Part shown: piece by piece, positions 6,235 to 8,236 of the stretch | Layout: each line of letters starts with the position of its first letter | How positions within the stretch are numbered: position 1 is the first letter of the stretch | Assembly: GCA_021793635.1 (NCBI GenBank) | Contig: JAJYSI010000016.1 | Coordinates: forward strand, 9,408-17,643 | Direction of reading: 5' to 3' | Origin: Bacteroidota bacterium | GTDB lineage: Bacteria; Bacteroidota; Ignavibacteria; Ignavibacteriales; Ignavibacteriaceae | DNA: 8,236 nucleotides | Made by a program: the position numbers and the translations under genes | The notes under the pieces: generated by a model | Database searches by the model: none | What the model saw: only the letters and a program-made list of their open reading frames with translations | Told to the model about the DNA's origin: nothing

Positions 6235-7740
6235 ATGTTTAAAAGAAAAGTAATCAATAAATTCTCAAAATATCGTTTCGAAATTAAACACATTACAATT
6301 TTTTTTACAGTCCTAATCATTTTTCAAATAGTAATGGTATTTGTCCAAAAGTCATCCCTTAATGACTTCCTATCCCAAACTCAAGATTGGTATAAACGTT
6401 ATTCCGCAGAGCGGCTTGCCATCGTTACTTCTACAAGTATGGAACTGTTTTTTGAAAATTTGTTTTTAGACAGGTCTGTCCGTCAATTTGACGACACAAA
6501 AATAATTTATTCATTTAATGTAATATTCAAACAACAGTTAATACAAAGGAACGTGCGAGATATTTTTCTAATTCTTATAAAAAACAGAAGATTATATGTT
6601 ATCGATAGCGGACAAAAACTTGACCTTTATTTGAAGGGGAAACTTCCACCGTATGATGTTAATAATAACGGTCCTCACGTTAATGCAGTAAATCTGTTCT
6701 TATCCGTTAAAGATCAGATTAAATCTTCCGAAGTAATCTATAGCACGCTTGAAAACAAGAAAGTCTTTAATATACTTGTCCCATTTGTTCCCGATGGGGA
6801 ATATCTTGGAGTAATGTATTTAAAAATTGCTCCTGATTTTTCATTCCTAACTGATGAAATCCGCGTAAACTTTGATAAAGTTTCTTTAATCTATTCATCA
6901 TTAATTTTCTTCGGGTTAATAGCAATCTTCTTTGTCTCTTCGCAAGCTGTAAAAGAAAGAAACGAAGTGCAAGAAAGATTATTTGAAGAACATAAAGAAA
7001 ATTTTAAAAGAGAAATTAGATTTGAAAAAGAATCATTGTTCACAAAACGCATATATCACACTCACCATAAAGCAGAAAAAATTATGGGTTTTATTAAGGA
7101 TGATGTGCGAAAGCTCAGTCCGGATAATCTGACTGAAATTAAAGATCGTGTTATTACCTATTCTAATTTTATTTCAAGAATTATATATGACATGAAATGG
7201 TTTGATCAGGAAATCAATACGATAGTAAACCCTATGTTTCACACAGATATTAACAAGGTTATAAAATTTATTATCGAGCATGTGTTTTTAAGAATTTCAA
7301 GCAAGAACGATATGTTTACCTTCGACCTTGACCTTGACGATTCTCTTCCTTTGGTTCATGTAAACGAGTTTGTGGTTTGGGAAATACTCGAACCTTTAAT
7401 ACAAAATAGCATTGACCATGGTAATAAGAAGCGGATTCGAATTGTCATCTCGACAAAGTATGATGAAGAAAATAATTTATCTGTTGTAACAATTTCCGAC
7501 GACGGTGTAGGTATCGTTAATGACTTACTAACGATTAGTGAAAGTGGAATAAAAAAGATATTTTTAGAAAACAAATCTACAAAAATTAATGAAGGAGTAA
7601 ACTCAGGTTACGGTTGTTTTATTGCTTACCAAATGGCTGTCGGAAGATGCGGTTGGGATTTGGATGCGGAAAATGTTGATGCCGCCGGCTGCAAGTTCAT
7701 TATAAAGATTAAAAATTTAGACCGAGGACGTAATGCTTAA
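6235..7740 (+). CDS. Transmembrane sensor histidine kinase with Cache-like sensor domain
   Basis: This 501-residue inner-membrane kinase pairs with the response regulator that overlaps it. Layout: first membrane helix at about 19-38 (HITIFFTVLIIFQIVMVFV). An extracytoplasmic domain follows (about 39-215), whose late part, 'DIFLILIKNRRLYVIDSG' and 'VFNILVPFVPDGEYLGVMYLKI', resembles a PDC/Cache fold. The second helix is at about 217-236, and a charged signalling helix at about 238-270. The histidine region IYHTHHKAEKIM (H275, H277, H278) is atypical, lacking the usual H-E-x-x-x-P. The ATPase domain has an N box EPLIQNSIDHG (N391), a G1 box SDDGVGI (D422, G424, G426) and a G2 box GYGCF (G458, G460). 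No HAMP or PAS is obvious. It lies 15 bp after the binding protein with a weak GAAG before its ATG, and its last 8 bases overlap the regulator. Kinase identity is firm; which His is phosphorylated and whether it senses through the binding protein are inference. Confidence 0.93.
   Translation: MFKRKVINKFSKYRFEIKHITIFFTVLIIFQIVMVFVQKSSLNDFLSQTQDWYKRYSAERLAIVTSTSMELFFENLFLDRSVRQFDDTKIIYSFNVIFKQQLIQRNVRDIFLILIKNRRLYVIDSGQKLDLYLKGKLPPYDVNNNGPHVNAVNLFLSVKDQIKSSEVIYSTLENKKVFNILVPFVPDGEYLGVMYLKIAPDFSFLTDEIRVNFDKVSLIYSSLIFFGLIAIFFVSSQAVKERNEVQERLFEEHKENFKREIRFEKESLFTKRIYHTHHKAEKIMGFIKDDVRKLSPDNLTEIKDRVITYSNFISRIIYDMKWFDQEINTIVNPMFHTDINKVIKFIIEHVFLRISSKNDMFTFDLDLDDSLPLVHVNEFVVWEILEPLIQNSIDHGNKKRIRIVISTKYDEENNLSVVTISDDGVGIVNDLLTISESGIKKIFLENKSTKINEGVNSGYGCFIAYQMAVGRCGWDLDAENVDAAGCKFIIKIKNLDRGRNA
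7724..7728 (+). promoter_or_regulatory. Shine-Dalgarno inside the kinase gene that sets the regulator start
   Basis: GAGGA lies 4 bases before the ATG at 7733, within the last codons of the kinase. It supports the overlapping start of the response regulator and translational coupling of the two. Confidence 0.6.
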
Positions 7741-8236
7741 TAATAATCAGATAAATATTTTGTTAGTTGAAGATGAGGATTTTGACGCGCGTAGAATTAG
7801 GAAAACGATAAATTATTATGAAACCAACTTAAAGGTTTTGGATGTTGTTTCGAACGGAATGGCTGCAATTGATTTAATTTCCAAAAACCCCGATAAATAT
7901 GACGTTGTAATTTTAGACTATCAAATATCAGGCGGTCTTAAAGGGGAAGAATTAATTATTAAAATCAAAGAACAAGATCCTTTCATCCAAATAATCGTTA
8001 TAACAAAAATGACGATTAATATTACAGATTATAACTTTGCAAATAATTTGATTAAAGCCGGCGCATTCTGGTATGGGACTAAGTATCCCGGTAATATTGA
8101 GGATTATATTTATCAGCCTACAGATTTTATACTTAGTATTTTTAACGCCTACGAAAAAAAGAAATTAGAAAAGCATAAACTAAAATCGGATAAAAAACTT
8201 AAGCAAAATATAACAAGCCTTCTCGAAACGAAAAAA
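7733..8236 (+). CDS. Response regulator, receiver domain (3' truncated by window edge)
   Basis: The reading frame starts with ATG at 7733, overlaps the kinase stop by 8 bp and stays open to the last base, giving 168 residues with no stop. It has the receiver-domain residues in order: the acidic pocket VEDED (E13, D14), the phosphoacceptor D62 in VVILDYQ after 'DKYDV', T91 in IIVITK, and the conserved Lys K117 in 'GAFWYGTKYP'. The signature is intact, so phosphorylation by the overlapping kinase is expected. After the receiver (about 7-145) a strongly charged helix begins (YEKKKLEKHKLKSDKKLKQ), a linker type seen before an AAA+ sigma-54 activation domain or a further coiled coil. The output domain lies beyond the window, so the function (DNA binding or other) is unknown. 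Confidence 0.92.
   Translation, partial: MLNNNQINILLVEDEDFDARRIRKTINYYETNLKVLDVVSNGMAAIDLISKNPDKYDVVILDYQISGGLKGEELIIKIKEQDPFIQIIVITKMTINITDYNFANNLIKAGAFWYGTKYPGNIEDYIYQPTDFILSIFNAYEKKKLEKHKLKSDKKLKQNITSLLETKK

Noticed and set aside
7356..7574. Small minus-strand ORF of 72 codons
   Set aside because: It is antisense to the kinase ATPase domain, whose N and G1 boxes are encoded there on the + strand; it has no features of its own.
6235..7740. Assignment of the kinase to the LytS/YehU group
   Set aside because: The N box resembles that group, but the P-H-F-x-x-N phosphoacceptor motif of LytS-type kinases is absent and the overall layout differs.
4915..7740. A LuxP/LuxQ-type autoinducer system
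   Set aside because: LuxP is a ribose-binding-like protein, whereas this one has family 1 MalE-like motifs. The parallel is of logic only.
1..8236. CRISPR arrays, tRNA or rRNA genes, insertion sequences
   Set aside because: I saw no regularly spaced repeats, no tRNA-like cloverleaf, no transposase and no paired inverted ends; almost all of the window is coding.

Overview
The window reads entirely on the + strand and is AT-rich. It most likely comes from the Bacteroidota/Ignavibacteriota lineage. The strongest clue is the C-terminus of the second gene. It is a type A Por-secretion (T9SS) sorting domain with a YPNPFNP core (residues 783-789), a 'GVYFY' strand and a 'KKMMLLK' end, the style typical of Ignavibacteria and relatives. 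A large TonB-dependent receptor next to it fits the same group. The taxonomic call is an inference from protein style; no marker gene is present.

Layout. (1) 2-1993: the C-terminal two-thirds or so of a TonB-dependent outer-membrane receptor, whose start lies before the window. (2) 2069-4654: a complete 861-residue secreted protein with a signal peptide, a right-handed parallel beta-helix, two carbohydrate-binding-like beta-sandwiches and the T9SS sorting domain. (3) 4655-4914: a non-coding AT-rich gap holding a strong intrinsic terminator (4785-4820), then the likely promoter region of the next unit. (4) 4915-6219: a membrane-anchored family 1 (MalE-like) solute-binding protein. (5) 6235-7740: a sensor histidine kinase with an extracytoplasmic Cache-like domain. 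(6) 7733 to the window end: a response regulator, overlapping the kinase by 8 bp and cut off after its receiver domain and the start of a charged helix.

How they may work together. Genes 4-6 form a tight cassette (15 bp gap, then 8 bp overlap), and no ABC permease is visible. The solute-binding protein has an uncleaved-looking N-terminal membrane anchor and no lipobox. I read the set as a three-component sensory system: a tethered periplasmic binding protein captures a sugar or oligosaccharide and presents it to the kinase, which phosphorylates the regulator. The upstream pair looks like outer-membrane uptake plus a cell-surface or secreted polysaccharide-acting protein. The whole window could therefore be a glycan sensing and use locus that differs from SusC/SusD loci. 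The link between the two halves is inference from adjacency only, since a terminator separates them.
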